15,107 bases of DNA from Alphaproteobacteria bacterium (GCA_029861675.1 JAOTYV010000090.1:1-15107); one strand, 5' to 3'; counted from the stretch's first letter, positions 1-7,828 are shown. Program-made: numbers and translations. Notes: a model not told the origin generated them from the letters alone.

Positions 1-1
1 G

Positions 2-487
2 GCGGAGTTCGGCGCACTCGGCCATGCGCCTGGCGGCCTCACCCTCGATTTCAGCGTCGATGTCCGCTATGTCGGCCAGGGCTATGAGCTGCGCGTGCCG
101 ATCGACCCGGCGGAAGTCGACCGGGGTGGCGTGGCGGTCCTGACCGACCGTTTCCACGCCCTGCATGATCAGCAATACGGTCACAGCTTCCAGAACGCGC
201 CGGTCGAGGCAATCTCGTTCCGATTGGTCGCGCGCTGCCCGAGGCCGGCGCAGGTGATCGAACGGCGGGCGCGCGACGAAGCGCCCGGCGGCGGAAGCCG
301 ATCCGTAGCCTTGCCGGGCGCCAGTGGCGACTATCCCGTTCTCGCCCGCAGCACCCTCGCACCTGGAAACCGGGGCAACGGCCCCGCCATCCTCATGGAG
401 CCCACGACCAGCACCCTGGTGCCGCCGGGCTGGCGCTACGAAGCGATGGAGTCCGGCGCCATCCTGCTCAGCCGGAGCAGCGCATGA
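2..487 (+). CDS. Hydantoinase A family protein, C-terminal part (5' end outside window)
   Basis: This is the last 161 residues of a hydantoinase A (HyuA) subunit, open from the left edge and ending in TGA. The visible part is the C-terminal domain: a VDVRYVGQGYEL-type motif near residues 18-31, then the closing GPAILMEPTTSTLVPPGW segment that typifies the family's C-terminus. HyuA proteins are normally about 680-700 residues, so roughly three quarters of the gene lies upstream, including the actin-like ATPase domains. HyuA works with HyuB in ATP-dependent opening of hydantoins, 5-oxoproline and other lactams, or in ketone carboxylation. Its stop overlaps the next start by four bases (ATGA at 484-487), which indicates translational coupling to the HyuB gene. 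The family is clear from these motifs; the substrate is unknown. Confidence 0.9.
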   Translation, partial: AEFGALGHAPGGLTLDFSVDVRYVGQGYELRVPIDPAEVDRGGVAVLTDRFHALHDQQYGHSFQNAPVEAISFRLVARCPRPAQVIERRARDEAPGGGSRSVALPGASGDYPVLARSTLAPGNRGNGPAILMEPTTSTLVPPGWRYEAMESGAILLSRSSA

Positions 488-2181
488 CCCGGATCGACCC
501 CGCTGATTTCAACGTCCTGTCGGGCGCATTCAAATCGATCGCCGAAGAGATGGGCGACATCATGCTGCGCGCCGCCTATTCCTCGATCGTCCGCGAAGCC
601 AAGGATTGCTCGACCTGCGTGATGGATGCGGACGCCCGCACCGTGGCGCAGGCGGAGGCGATCCCGGTGCACATGAATTCGCTTGCCGCGGCCGTGCCCG
701 CGATCCGCAAGAAATACGATCTCGCCGCCGTGCGGCCGACCGACGCCTTCGTCACGAATAACCCTTACGAGAACGGCCAGCACCTCAACGACATCATCTT
801 TCTATTGCCGGTTTTCCATGAGGAAACCCTGGTCGCGTTTACCGGCAGCATCTGCCATCACCTGGAAGTCGGCGGCGCGGTGGCGGGATCGAATGCCGAC
901 GCGACCGAGATATTCCAGGAGGGCATCATCCTGCCGACCATGCGCATCGATATCGAGCGCGACCTCGGCGACGGCCCGGTGGAACAAATCATCGCCGCCA
1001 ATGTCCGCCTGCCCGAAATCGTAATCGGCGACTTTCATGCCCAAATATCCGCGGTGCTGCGCGGGCGCACCCTGATGCAGGAATTGTTCGACCGGTATGG
1101 CCGGGACCTGATCGGGCGCTGCATGGCGGAACTGCAGGACTACTCGGAGCGCATGCTGCGGGCCTCGATTGCCGCCCTGCCCGACGGCGAGTTCTACGGC
1201 GAGGACCGGCTCGACGGGCGAACGCTCGACTCCCCGCAGCCGGCGATCCGGGCGCGCGTCGTGATCGAGGGCGACCATGCGCTGGTCGACATGTCGGAAA
1301 GCGACGACCAGATCTCATGGCCGGTCAACAATCCGGTCGCCTCGACCCATTCCGCGGTGATGACGGTGTTCGGTCAGCTCGCCGGCACCGGGGTTCCGAC
1401 CAATGACGGCATCTACCGGCCGATCGACATCATCACCCGCAAGGGCTCCGTGCTCGACCCACATCACCCGGCGCCGGTGCGGGGCCGAATGTCGGCGGCC
1501 TATCGCACCGCCTCGGCGGTCAAACGCGCGCTGGCCGAGGCCGCGCCGGAACTGTTCTCCGCCGCCGGCGCCGACACCACCAATACGATCACCATGAGCC
1601 AGCGCGGCGGCGGCAATGGCGGCGGCTATCAGATGTTCGCCGAGATCATCATGGGCGGCAACGGCGCCGGACCGGACAATGACGGCGCCGAGGTGGTGGC
1701 CCAGATGCTGTCGAATACGGGCAACACGCCGGTCGAGGCGATCGAGATGGACAACGATTTCATCCGTATCGAGGAATATGCGCTGATCCCGGATTCCGGC
1801 GGACCCGGCCGCCGGCGCGGCGGCCTCGGAGTGCGGCGCGAATACGCCATCCTCAAGGACGGCGTGCTGATTTCGACCAACAGCGACCGCCACAATACCG
1901 CGCCCTGGGGCCTCGCCGAAGGGCGCGATGGCAACCTCGCCTGCTTCACCCTGATCCGCGACGGCAAGGAAACGCGCGTCCCCGGCGCGTCCAACATCGA
2001 GTGTAAGCAAGGCGACCGCTTCCGCATCCAGATACCGGGCGGCGGCGGCTATGGCGATCCCGCGACGCGCGATCCGGCCGCCGTGCTCGACGATGTACGC
2101 TGCGGACGCATCAGCAAGCGGGCGGCACAGGATGAATACGGCGTCAATGTAGATGCGTTGACCGAACAGGCGGCCGAGTAG
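484..2181 (+). CDS. Hydantoinase B family protein, first copy
   Basis: This 565-residue protein has the normal length for hydantoinase B (HyuB), the catalytic partner of HyuA in N-methylhydantoinase, 5-oxoprolinase and ketone carboxylase complexes. The ATG overlaps the HyuA stop, which fixes the start. Visible hallmarks are NNPYENGQHLND (residues 92-103), ICHHLEVGG (123-131), an EIFQEG segment (142-147), and the C-terminal IPGGGGYGDP followed by a DPAAVLDDVRCGRIS tail. The usual family form of the first motif is NDPYxGGTHxxD. Here the first acidic residue is Asn93 and one Gly is Asn97, unlike the second copy downstream. That region is near the metal or active site in characterised relatives, so the two copies may differ in chemistry. 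It is likely cytoplasmic. No specific substrate can be assigned. Confidence 0.93.
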   Translation: MTRIDPADFNVLSGAFKSIAEEMGDIMLRAAYSSIVREAKDCSTCVMDADARTVAQAEAIPVHMNSLAAAVPAIRKKYDLAAVRPTDAFVTNNPYENGQHLNDIIFLLPVFHEETLVAFTGSICHHLEVGGAVAGSNADATEIFQEGIILPTMRIDIERDLGDGPVEQIIAANVRLPEIVIGDFHAQISAVLRGRTLMQELFDRYGRDLIGRCMAELQDYSERMLRASIAALPDGEFYGEDRLDGRTLDSPQPAIRARVVIEGDHALVDMSESDDQISWPVNNPVASTHSAVMTVFGQLAGTGVPTNDGIYRPIDIITRKGSVLDPHHPAPVRGRMSAAYRTASAVKRALAEAAPELFSAAGADTTNTITMSQRGGGNGGGYQMFAEIIMGGNGAGPDNDGAEVVAQMLSNTGNTPVEAIEMDNDFIRIEEYALIPDSGGPGRRRGGLGVRREYAILKDGVLISTNSDRHNTAPWGLAEGRDGNLACFTLIRDGKETRVPGASNIECKQGDRFRIQIPGGGGYGDPATRDPAAVLDDVRCGRISKRAAQDEYGVNVDALTEQAAE

Positions 2182-2210
2182 GCGCCGCGCAAGAAAAAGG
2201 ATAGCGAACG

Positions 2211-2912
2211 ATGGCGACATACTTATTGGTGCACGGCTCGTTCCAGGGCGCCTGGATCTGGCAACCGACGGTCACGCTGTTGCGTGCCGCAGGCCACACC
2301 GTGTACGCACCGACGCTGGACGGATGCGCGGAACGGAAGGGGGCCGTCCGAGCGGACATCACGGTGACATCGGTGGCGCAGGAACTGGCGGCGTTGCTGT
2401 TCTACGAGGATCTGACCGACGTCATCGTCGCCGGCACCAGTTCGGGCGGCCTCGTCGTCCAGAAACTGGCGGTGTTGGCGCGCGACCGGATCAAGCATCT
2501 GGTATTCCTGGACGCCCTGGTGCCGCAGCCGGGCGAGAGCGTCACCGACATCGTCGAGCGCCGTCCCGGCGCCGCGCCCTATCCCAGCACCGACTTCACC
2601 CGGGCGCCGACGCGCGATCAATTCGAGAACGGCCTGTTTTCCGAACTGACGGGGCAGCTCAAGGATTTCGCGCTCGACCGCGTGACGCCGCACCCCATCG
2701 GCCTGTCGGACGCGGCGCCAGGCGAACTCGACGATTTCTGGCAGCAGAATTGGAAGGCCACGGTGATCTACTGCACCGAGAGCCCCAACCCGCCGGAATC
2801 GCATCAGCGCCGGACCGCCGAGCGTCTCGGCGCCGATTGGCTGGTCCTGCAGGCCGGGCACTTCCCGATGCTGACCGACCCGGAGGAAACCGCGAAATTG
2901 TTGCAGGCGTGA
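2211..2912 (+). CDS. Alpha/beta hydrolase, salicylate-esterase/hydroxynitrile-lyase-like
   Basis: This 233-residue single-domain alpha/beta hydrolase has no signal peptide. A Shine-Dalgarno AAGGA ends nine bases before the ATG. The sequence opens with LLVHGSFQGAW (residues 5-15, oxyanion-hole HG). It continues with the nucleophile elbow GTSSG (75-79, Ser77), VFLDALVPQPGES (98-110) and the C-terminal AGHFPM with His217. This layout resembles plant methylesterases such as SABP2, hydroxynitrile lyases and their bacterial relatives. In that family the acid lies in a CTED-like motif; here the matching stretch is CTES (188-191), so the usual Asp is Ser191 and only Glu190 is acidic. It sits 29 bases after HyuB and 39 before the next HyuA, so it probably hydrolyses an ester or amide of the same pathway. 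The family call is firm and the reaction is not known. Confidence 0.88.
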   Translation: MATYLLVHGSFQGAWIWQPTVTLLRAAGHTVYAPTLDGCAERKGAVRADITVTSVAQELAALLFYEDLTDVIVAGTSSGGLVVQKLAVLARDRIKHLVFLDALVPQPGESVTDIVERRPGAAPYPSTDFTRAPTRDQFENGLFSELTGQLKDFALDRVTPHPIGLSDAAPGELDDFWQQNWKATVIYCTESPNPPESHQRRTAERLGADWLVLQAGHFPMLTDPEETAKLLQA

Positions 2913-2951
2913 CGATGCGCCCCGCCCGATAGCAATTGCCGGAGCGTATGG

Positions 2952-5003
2952 ATGGCGGAGATCGTAGGATGCGATGTCGGCGGTACCTTTACCGACCTCA
3001 TCCTGCTGGATGAGCGAAGCGGCAAAGTCCGCATCGCAAAGGTGCCGTCAACGACGGACAATCAGGCCTTCGGCTTTCTCGCCGCCCTGGATGCGGCGCA
3101 GGCGGAACTGAGCCGGCTCGACCTCATCGTGCACGGCACGACGACGACCACCAACGCGCTGCTGGAACGCAAGATCGCTCCATGCGGCCTGATCACGACC
3201 CATGGATTCCGCGACGTGCTGGAACTCGGCCGGCGCACGCGCCCCAATCCGTATGGCATGTTGGGGCGGTTCGATCCGCTGATCACCCGCGAATACCGGC
3301 TGGAGGTCGAGGAGCGCATGGATGCGCGGGGCGATGTGCTTCGGCCGCTCGACGAAGACGGCGTGCGGCGCGCCGCCGAGCGGCTGCGCGATCTGGGCTG
3401 CGAAAGCCTGGTCATTCATTTCCTGCATGCCTATGCCAATCCGGCCCATGAACGGCGCGCGGGCGAGATCGCGGCGCAGGTCTGGCCGAACGATCACATC
3501 ACGCTCGGCAGCGATATCCTGGCCGAATACCGCGAGTTCGAGCGGGGCGTCGCCGCGGCGGTCAACGCGGCGATTCAGCCGGTGCTCGGACGCTATGTGT
3601 CCCGGCTGACCGATGAGCTGGGCCGGCGCGGCTACGCACGGGACCTGTTGGTCATGCAGGGCAATGGCGGTACCGTATCGTCGCGCATCGTCACCGAAGC
3701 GGCGGTGAACACGGTGATGTCGGGGCCGGCCTCCGGCGTCATCGCCGCCGCCTATACCGCCGGGCGCTGCGGCTATCCGAACGTGATCACCTACGACATG
3801 GGCGGCACCTCGTCCGATGTCGGCCTGATCCAGGGCGGCATTCCCGAAGTGAGTTCGGAGCGCGAGCTGGAATACGGCATGCCGATTCACCTGCCGATGA
3901 TCGACGTGCATTCGATCGGGGCCGGCGGCGGCAGTATCGCCTTCGTCGATGACGCCGGGATCCTGCAGGTCGGCCCGCAATCGGCCGGCGCCACGCCCGG
4001 CCCGATTTGTTACGGCCGCGGCGGCACCGAGCCGACCATTACCGACGCCAACCTGGTGCTGGGCCGGCTCAACCCGGAGACCCTGCTGGCGGTCGACGAA
4101 GATTTATCGATCGATCATGTGAAGGACCGCATCGCCGACCGTATCGGCGAACCGCTCGGCCTCGATGCGGTGCAGGCCGCGGCGGCGATCCTGCAGATCG
4201 GCAACAACCGCATGGCCGGCGCGGTCCGCATGGTCAGCCTCGCGCGCGGCTACGACCCCCGCGACTTCGCGCTGTTTGCGTTTGGCGGCGCCGGCCCATT
4301 GCACGCGATGGCGCTCGCCCAGGAGCTGGCCATCCCGAAAGTGCTGATCCCGGCGCGCCCCGGCATTACGAACGCGATCGGCTGCGCGGTCGCCGATTTG
4401 CGGCATGATTATGTCAATTCGATCAACCTGCCGCTGCACGAGCTGGATATGGCGCAGGTGCAGGCGATCTTCGAGGCGCAGATCGACGAAGGCCGCCGGT
4501 TGCTGAAACGCGAAGCCATCGACATCGACGCGCTGATCCTGGTGCACACGGCGGAAATGCAGTTTCAGGGCCAGTCGCACATGCTGAAAGTGACGATCCC
4601 CGACGTCGCCCTCACCCGCGCGCAATTGCAGTCCGCATTCGACGACGCTTACTTCAACCGCTTCGCGCTTCGGCTGCCGGAAATAAACGCGGTTTTGGTG
4701 ACGGTTCACACGGGCGTCATCGGCCGCCGCACGGGCATTTCGCTGTCGAGCCTGATGGATAAACGCGAACGGCAAGCGACACCGGCGGCGGCGCAGACCG
4801 GTGCGCGGCCGGTCTGGTTCGAAAGCGGTTGGGTGGAAACGCCGATCTACGCGCGCAAGAAGCTGCCCTTGTCGGCGCAATTCCACGGCCCCGCGGTGAT
4901 CGAACAGATGGACACCACCATCGTGGTCGAGCCCGATGATGTCGTGGAGGTGGACGATGTGGGGAACCTGGTAATTTCGGTTCCGTCCGCCTGGAAGGAT
5001 TAA
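2952..5003 (+). CDS. Hydantoinase A family protein, second copy (complete)
   Basis: This full-length 683-residue HyuA subunit has the typical family length. GGAG lies seven bases before the chosen ATG. An ATG at 2948 is out of frame with the protein. Domains in order are: an N-terminal hydantoinase/oxoprolinase domain with the phosphate-loop motif GCDVGGTFTD (6-15) and HGTTTTTNALLE (61-72); a central domain with YDMGGTSSDVGL (281-292) and SIGAGGGS (321-328), both typical of the actin/Hsp70-like ATPase fold; and GPQSAGATPGP (341-351). FAFGGAGPLHAMA follows near residue 440, then a C-terminal domain ending in a GPAVIEQ segment. HyuA binds ATP and activates the substrate for HyuB. It is 18 bases from the downstream HyuB and very probably forms a complex with it. 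Substrate unknown. Confidence 0.95.
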   Translation: MAEIVGCDVGGTFTDLILLDERSGKVRIAKVPSTTDNQAFGFLAALDAAQAELSRLDLIVHGTTTTTNALLERKIAPCGLITTHGFRDVLELGRRTRPNPYGMLGRFDPLITREYRLEVEERMDARGDVLRPLDEDGVRRAAERLRDLGCESLVIHFLHAYANPAHERRAGEIAAQVWPNDHITLGSDILAEYREFERGVAAAVNAAIQPVLGRYVSRLTDELGRRGYARDLLVMQGNGGTVSSRIVTEAAVNTVMSGPASGVIAAAYTAGRCGYPNVITYDMGGTSSDVGLIQGGIPEVSSERELEYGMPIHLPMIDVHSIGAGGGSIAFVDDAGILQVGPQSAGATPGPICYGRGGTEPTITDANLVLGRLNPETLLAVDEDLSIDHVKDRIADRIGEPLGLDAVQAAAAILQIGNNRMAGAVRMVSLARGYDPRDFALFAFGGAGPLHAMALAQELAIPKVLIPARPGITNAIGCAVADLRHDYVNSINLPLHELDMAQVQAIFEAQIDEGRRLLKREAIDIDALILVHTAEMQFQGQSHMLKVTIPDVALTRAQLQSAFDDAYFNRFALRLPEINAVLVTVHTGVIGRRTGISLSSLMDKRERQATPAAAQTGARPVWFESGWVETPIYARKKLPLSAQFHGPAVIEQMDTTIVVEPDDVVEVDDVGNLVISVPSAWKD

Positions 5004-5021
5004 GAGGGAGACCGCTACAGG

Positions 5022-6764
5022 ATGCAGAACGTCGATCCGGTGACCCTGGCGGTCATCCAGAACAGCCTGCAACAGGTCTGCAACGAGATGGACCTGGCGT
5101 TCGAGCGCAGCGCGTTCAGCCCGGTGATCTCGGAGGCCCGCGACCGTTCCGACGGGATCTATCACCGCGACGACGGCGCGCTGATCGCGCAGGGCGAACT
5201 CGGCCTGCCGATCTTCGTCGGCACCATGCAGGATTCGACCCGCGCCGTCGTGGAGCGCGCCAAGGACCCGCGTCCGGGCGACGTCTACATCGTCAACGAC
5301 CCCTATCTCGGCGGCACGCACCTCATGGACGTGCGCATGTCGACGCCGTTCTTCCATGATGGGGAATTGTTTTGCTGGCTGTCGAACACCGGCCATTGGC
5401 GCGACACCGGCGGCATGGTGCCGGGCGGCTTTGCCGCCAATGCGACGGAAGTGGAACAGGAAGGCCTGCGCATCCCGCCGGTCAAATTCATCAAGGCCGG
5501 CAGGATGGATGAGGAAATTCTCAGCATCATCATGTCGAACATCCGCGTCGCCGACGAAACCTATGGCGACATCATGGCCCAGGCGGCTGCCCTGACCGTT
5601 GGCGAAAAACGCCTGACCGCGCTGCTGGACCGCTATGGCGTGCCGACGGTGGAGGCGGCCATTACCGAAATGCGCGCCCGGGCGGCGCAATTGATGCGCG
5701 CCAAGATCGCGCAGATCCCCGACGGCGTCTACGCGGCCGACTCCTGGGTCGATTCCGACGGCGTGGTGAACGAGCCGCTGCGCATCGCGCTCCGCATCGA
5801 GAAGAAAGGCACCGACCTGCATTTCGACTTCGACGGCACCAGCCCCCCTTGCAAGGGACCGATGAACGCGGTCATCGCCACCACCAAGTCGTCGATCTAT
5901 CTGGCGATCAAACACATCTTCCCCGACGTGCCGATCAATGCCGGCATGTTCGAGCCGCTGCACATCAAGGAACCGAAGGGCACCTTTCTCTATGCCGAAT
6001 ATCCCCGGCCGGTTTCCGGTTGCGCGGCGGAAGTGAGCCAGCGCATCGCCGAGGCGGTCTTCCTGTGCATGACGCAGGCGATCCCCGATATCCTGTTCGC
6101 CGCGCCGGCCGGCACCGTCAGCAATTTTGCGATCGGCGGTTTCGACAATGCGAAAAACAAGCCTTTCGTGCTGTACCTATTCACCGGCGGCGGCTATGGC
6201 GGCAGCCTGAACGACGACGGGCTGAGCAATGGCTGCTCGACCATCGGCATTTCCAAGATGCCCCCCGTGGAGGTCATGGAACAACGCTATCCGGTGGTGT
6301 TCGACAATTTCCAGTTACACGAAGATTCCGGCGGCGCCGGTGAACACCGGGGCGGCTTCGGCATCCAGTACAGCCTGCGCATGCGCGACAGCACGGGCAC
6401 CGCCGCGTTTCTGATGGACCATGGCCGCTTCGGCCCACCGGGGGTATTGGGCGGCGGCGACGGCGCATGCAATGCCATCCGGGTGCACCGCAACGGCGAC
6501 GGCGACGTCTATACACCGCCGCACCTCTCGAAGGATCAGGGAGTCGACCTGGCGGATGACGATTTCGTGGTTATCTCCACACCCGGCGGCGGCGGCTATG
6601 GCGACGCGTTCAAGCGGTCGCCGCAGCGCGTCGCCGACGACGTGCGGCGGGAATACTACTCGGCCGAAATCGCCCGCGAACGCTACGGCGTGGCATTGAC
6701 GGCCGAATGCGAGGTCGACGTCGCCGCCACCGAACGCCTGCGCGGCGCGGCAGCGGCGACGTGA
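5022..6764 (+). CDS. Hydantoinase B family protein, second copy
   Basis: This 580-residue HyuB subunit begins 18 bases after the HyuA stop, with a GAGGGAG ribosome-binding stretch at 5004-5010. It keeps the canonical family motif VNDPYLGGTHLMD (residues 91-103), then NTGHWRDTGG (122-131), an EVEQEGLRIPP segment (143-153), and the C-terminal STPGGGGYGDAFKRSP with the usual DDVRREYYS tail. It is clearly a divergent paralogue of the HyuB at 484-2181 and not a recent duplicate, because the N-terminal 100 residues match only at scattered positions. With the preceding HyuA it should form an ATP-dependent lactam or cyclic-imide hydrolase, or a ketone carboxylase. It ends the cluster, facing the convergent rhodanese gene 55 bases away. 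Confidence 0.94.
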   Translation: MQNVDPVTLAVIQNSLQQVCNEMDLAFERSAFSPVISEARDRSDGIYHRDDGALIAQGELGLPIFVGTMQDSTRAVVERAKDPRPGDVYIVNDPYLGGTHLMDVRMSTPFFHDGELFCWLSNTGHWRDTGGMVPGGFAANATEVEQEGLRIPPVKFIKAGRMDEEILSIIMSNIRVADETYGDIMAQAAALTVGEKRLTALLDRYGVPTVEAAITEMRARAAQLMRAKIAQIPDGVYAADSWVDSDGVVNEPLRIALRIEKKGTDLHFDFDGTSPPCKGPMNAVIATTKSSIYLAIKHIFPDVPINAGMFEPLHIKEPKGTFLYAEYPRPVSGCAAEVSQRIAEAVFLCMTQAIPDILFAAPAGTVSNFAIGGFDNAKNKPFVLYLFTGGGYGGSLNDDGLSNGCSTIGISKMPPVEVMEQRYPVVFDNFQLHEDSGGAGEHRGGFGIQYSLRMRDSTGTAAFLMDHGRFGPPGVLGGGDGACNAIRVHRNGDGDVYTPPHLSKDQGVDLADDDFVVISTPGGGGYGDAFKRSPQRVADDVRREYYSAEIARERYGVALTAECEVDVAATERLRGAAAAT

Positions 6765-6819
6765 ATGCCGGGTCGGGAATTCAACGACAGACGAGCCGTC
6801 GGCGGTAGGCGACCATAGG

Positions 6820-7392
6820 TCAGGCGCCTTGCGCCTGCGCGGAGGGGTTGGCCGAAATCGAGTCGGGCAGGCGATTCCACGGCATCAACGAGAGGGCGCT
6901 GGCCAGCGCACAGGTTCCGCTGATACCGGCAAACATCAGGCCCGCGCCAACGAAAGCGCTAAGGGCCACGAACCAGGGCGAGACCAAAACGCCGAGCAAG
7001 ACGCCCAGCACGACCATGGATCCGGCGGTGATCTGCACCTGACGCATGATGCTGATCGGCGCCTTGCGGTTGAAGTTCACCGGAAACCCGGCCTGTTTCC
7101 ATGCTTGGAGACCGCCCTGCAACTGATAGACTTCCTTAAATCCGGTGCTCAGGATCCGGGATGCCGCTTCGCAAGTCCGGTTCCCGCTGCTGCAATGGAA
7201 GACCCCGATCTTGTCGCGGTCATGCGCGAAATCTTCCGAGTCGAAAGCCGATAACGGTACAAGGCGCGATTCCGGGATGTGCTCGCGAACGTATTCGTCC
7301 GGCTCCCGTATATCGATAACGACGGCCTTGTCCCCGTCCAGCCAAGATTTCAGCGTCCCGGCGTCGATTTCTCGCAATTCAACAGTGTTCAT
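6820..7392 (-). CDS. Membrane-anchored rhodanese with C-terminal DUF2892-like domain (YgaP-like)
   Basis: This 190-residue protein has a cytoplasmic rhodanese domain (residues 1-108) followed by a two-helix membrane hairpin (about 121-170), as in E. coli YgaP. The active-site loop is HCSSGNRT with catalytic Cys67 and a second Cys at 74. The IDIREPDEY strand (26-34) and QGGLQAW (92-98) are also typical. The membrane part ends in GTCALASALSLMPWN, close to the GxCPxxxLLxxMPWN signature of the DUF2892 family. I chose the ATG at 7392 because AAGGA lies eight bases upstream and homologues begin there; the in-frame extension to 7431 runs into the preceding gene. It lies 14 bases after the ArsR-type regulator, so the two form an operon. 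The likely role is transfer of sulfane sulfur from persulfides to acceptors. Confidence 0.92.
   Translation of the reverse strand: MNTVELREIDAGTLKSWLDGDKAVVIDIREPDEYVREHIPESRLVPLSAFDSEDFAHDRDKIGVFHCSSGNRTCEAASRILSTGFKEVYQLQGGLQAWKQAGFPVNFNRKAPISIMRQVQITAGSMVVLGVLLGVLVSPWFVALSAFVGAGLMFAGISGTCALASALSLMPWNRLPDSISANPSAQAQGA
6821..6837. terminator. Hairpin at the convergent gene end (possible terminator)
   Basis: CAGGCGC and GCGCCTG form a perfect 7-bp stem around a 3-base loop at the 3' end of the rhodanese gene, just where the HyuB and rhodanese transcripts converge. No run of T follows on either strand, so this is not a classic intrinsic terminator. It may act as an RNA 3'-end stabiliser or may be chance in GC-rich DNA. 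Confidence 0.3.
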
Positions 7393-7406
7393 ACCGGAAT
7401 TCCTTT

Positions 7407-7715
7407 TCAGAGCGCGGCGTCCTCGCCGCAATATGTGTCATAGAGGAACGCCATCAGCTTGCTGATGTCGCTACGGGCCAAGGCGTAATAGATCGTCTGT
7501 CCTTCGCGGCGCGTCGTAACAAGGCGGTCCTTCCGCAATAGGGCCAGTTGCTGCGACATGGCGGGGGGGCGTGCCTCCAAGAGATCGGTCAACGCACCGA
7601 CCGATTTTTCGCCCTCCACCAGTTGGCAAAGAATCATCAGACGGGTCTTGTGGGACAGGATCTTCATAAGATCGCTGACCTTTTCCGCCGCGATTTCCAT
7701 TTCCTTCAATTCCAT
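7407..7715 (-). CDS. bigR: ArsR-family persulfide-sensing repressor (BigR/SqrR/YgaV-like)
   Basis: This 102-residue winged-helix repressor has its DNA-recognition helix in RPPAMSQQLALLRKDRLV (about residues 49-66). It has exactly two cysteines, at 30 and 96, which are 66 residues apart. That matches the Cys pair of SqrR and BigR, which form a di- or polysulfide bridge on contact with sulfane sulfur and release DNA. I chose the ATG at 7715 because the N-terminus MELKEMEIAAEK then aligns with YgaV-like proteins. An earlier in-frame ATG at 7733 would place the start inside the palindromic operator, and a later one at 7700 is also possible. No good Shine-Dalgarno precedes 7715, so translation may be near-leaderless. 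It is cotranscribed with the rhodanese and divergent from the persulfide dioxygenase. The gene symbol follows family similarity. Confidence 0.9.
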   Translation of the reverse strand: MELKEMEIAAEKVSDLMKILSHKTRLMILCQLVEGEKSVGALTDLLEARPPAMSQQLALLRKDRLVTTRREGQTIYYALARSDISKLMAFLYDTYCGEDAAL

Positions 7716-7716
7716 A

Positions 7717-7742
7717 ATTGCGTATATTCGCATATATGCAAT
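7717..7742. promoter_or_regulatory. Inverted-repeat operator, probable autoregulatory site of the ArsR repressor
   Basis: Arms ATTGCGTATAT and ATATATGCAAT flank the 4-base spacer TCGC. Ten of eleven arm positions are complementary. The site is AT-rich, as are described BigR-family operators, and it lies immediately upstream of the repressor start, across its promoter. Binding here would shut off the repressor-rhodanese operon until persulfide accumulates. Confidence 0.78.
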
Positions 7743-7752
7743 ATTATGTCAA
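7724..7752 (-). promoter_or_regulatory. Sigma70-type promoter of the repressor-rhodanese operon
   Basis: On the minus strand a perfect TTGACA (-35, 7752-7747) is followed after 17 bases by GAATAT (-10, 7729-7724). The -10 is a poor match but has an extended-minus-10 TG one base upstream. The palindromic operator covers the spacer and the -10, a standard geometry for repression. Transcription would start near 7717, giving almost no leader before the ATG at 7715. Confidence 0.55.
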
Positions 7753-7814
7753 GGCTCCCGTGAATCAGCGTAGGTGCCCGGCGCCAGTCCCAAGCGTATC
7801 CCGCACCACGGCAG

Positions 7815-7828
7815 TTGATCCGGATCAA
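7815..7828. promoter_or_regulatory. FNR/FixK-type box
   Basis: TTGATCCGGATCAA is a perfect palindrome and an exact match to the FNR-family consensus TTGAT-N4-ATCAA. It is centred 62 bases before the ATG of the persulfide dioxygenase and about 92 bases from the centre of the repressor operator. Its position suits an activator site for the rightward gene, although no clear -10 hexamer is visible at the spacing expected of a class II promoter. A weak hairpin (GGCGAT/ATCGCC, 7829-7847) follows in the leader. Confidence 0.7.

Noticed and set aside
1315..2220. A 301-codon open frame on the minus strand opposite the first hydantoinase B
   Set aside because: Shadow of a well-supported gene; Ala/Arg/His-rich with no motif.
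4104..5963. A 619-codon open frame on the minus strand opposite hydantoinase A/B
   Set aside because: It lies fully antisense to two genes with strong family motifs; its composition (many His, Asp, Arg, Gly) is typical of a GC-rich shadow frame, and no domain is recognisable.
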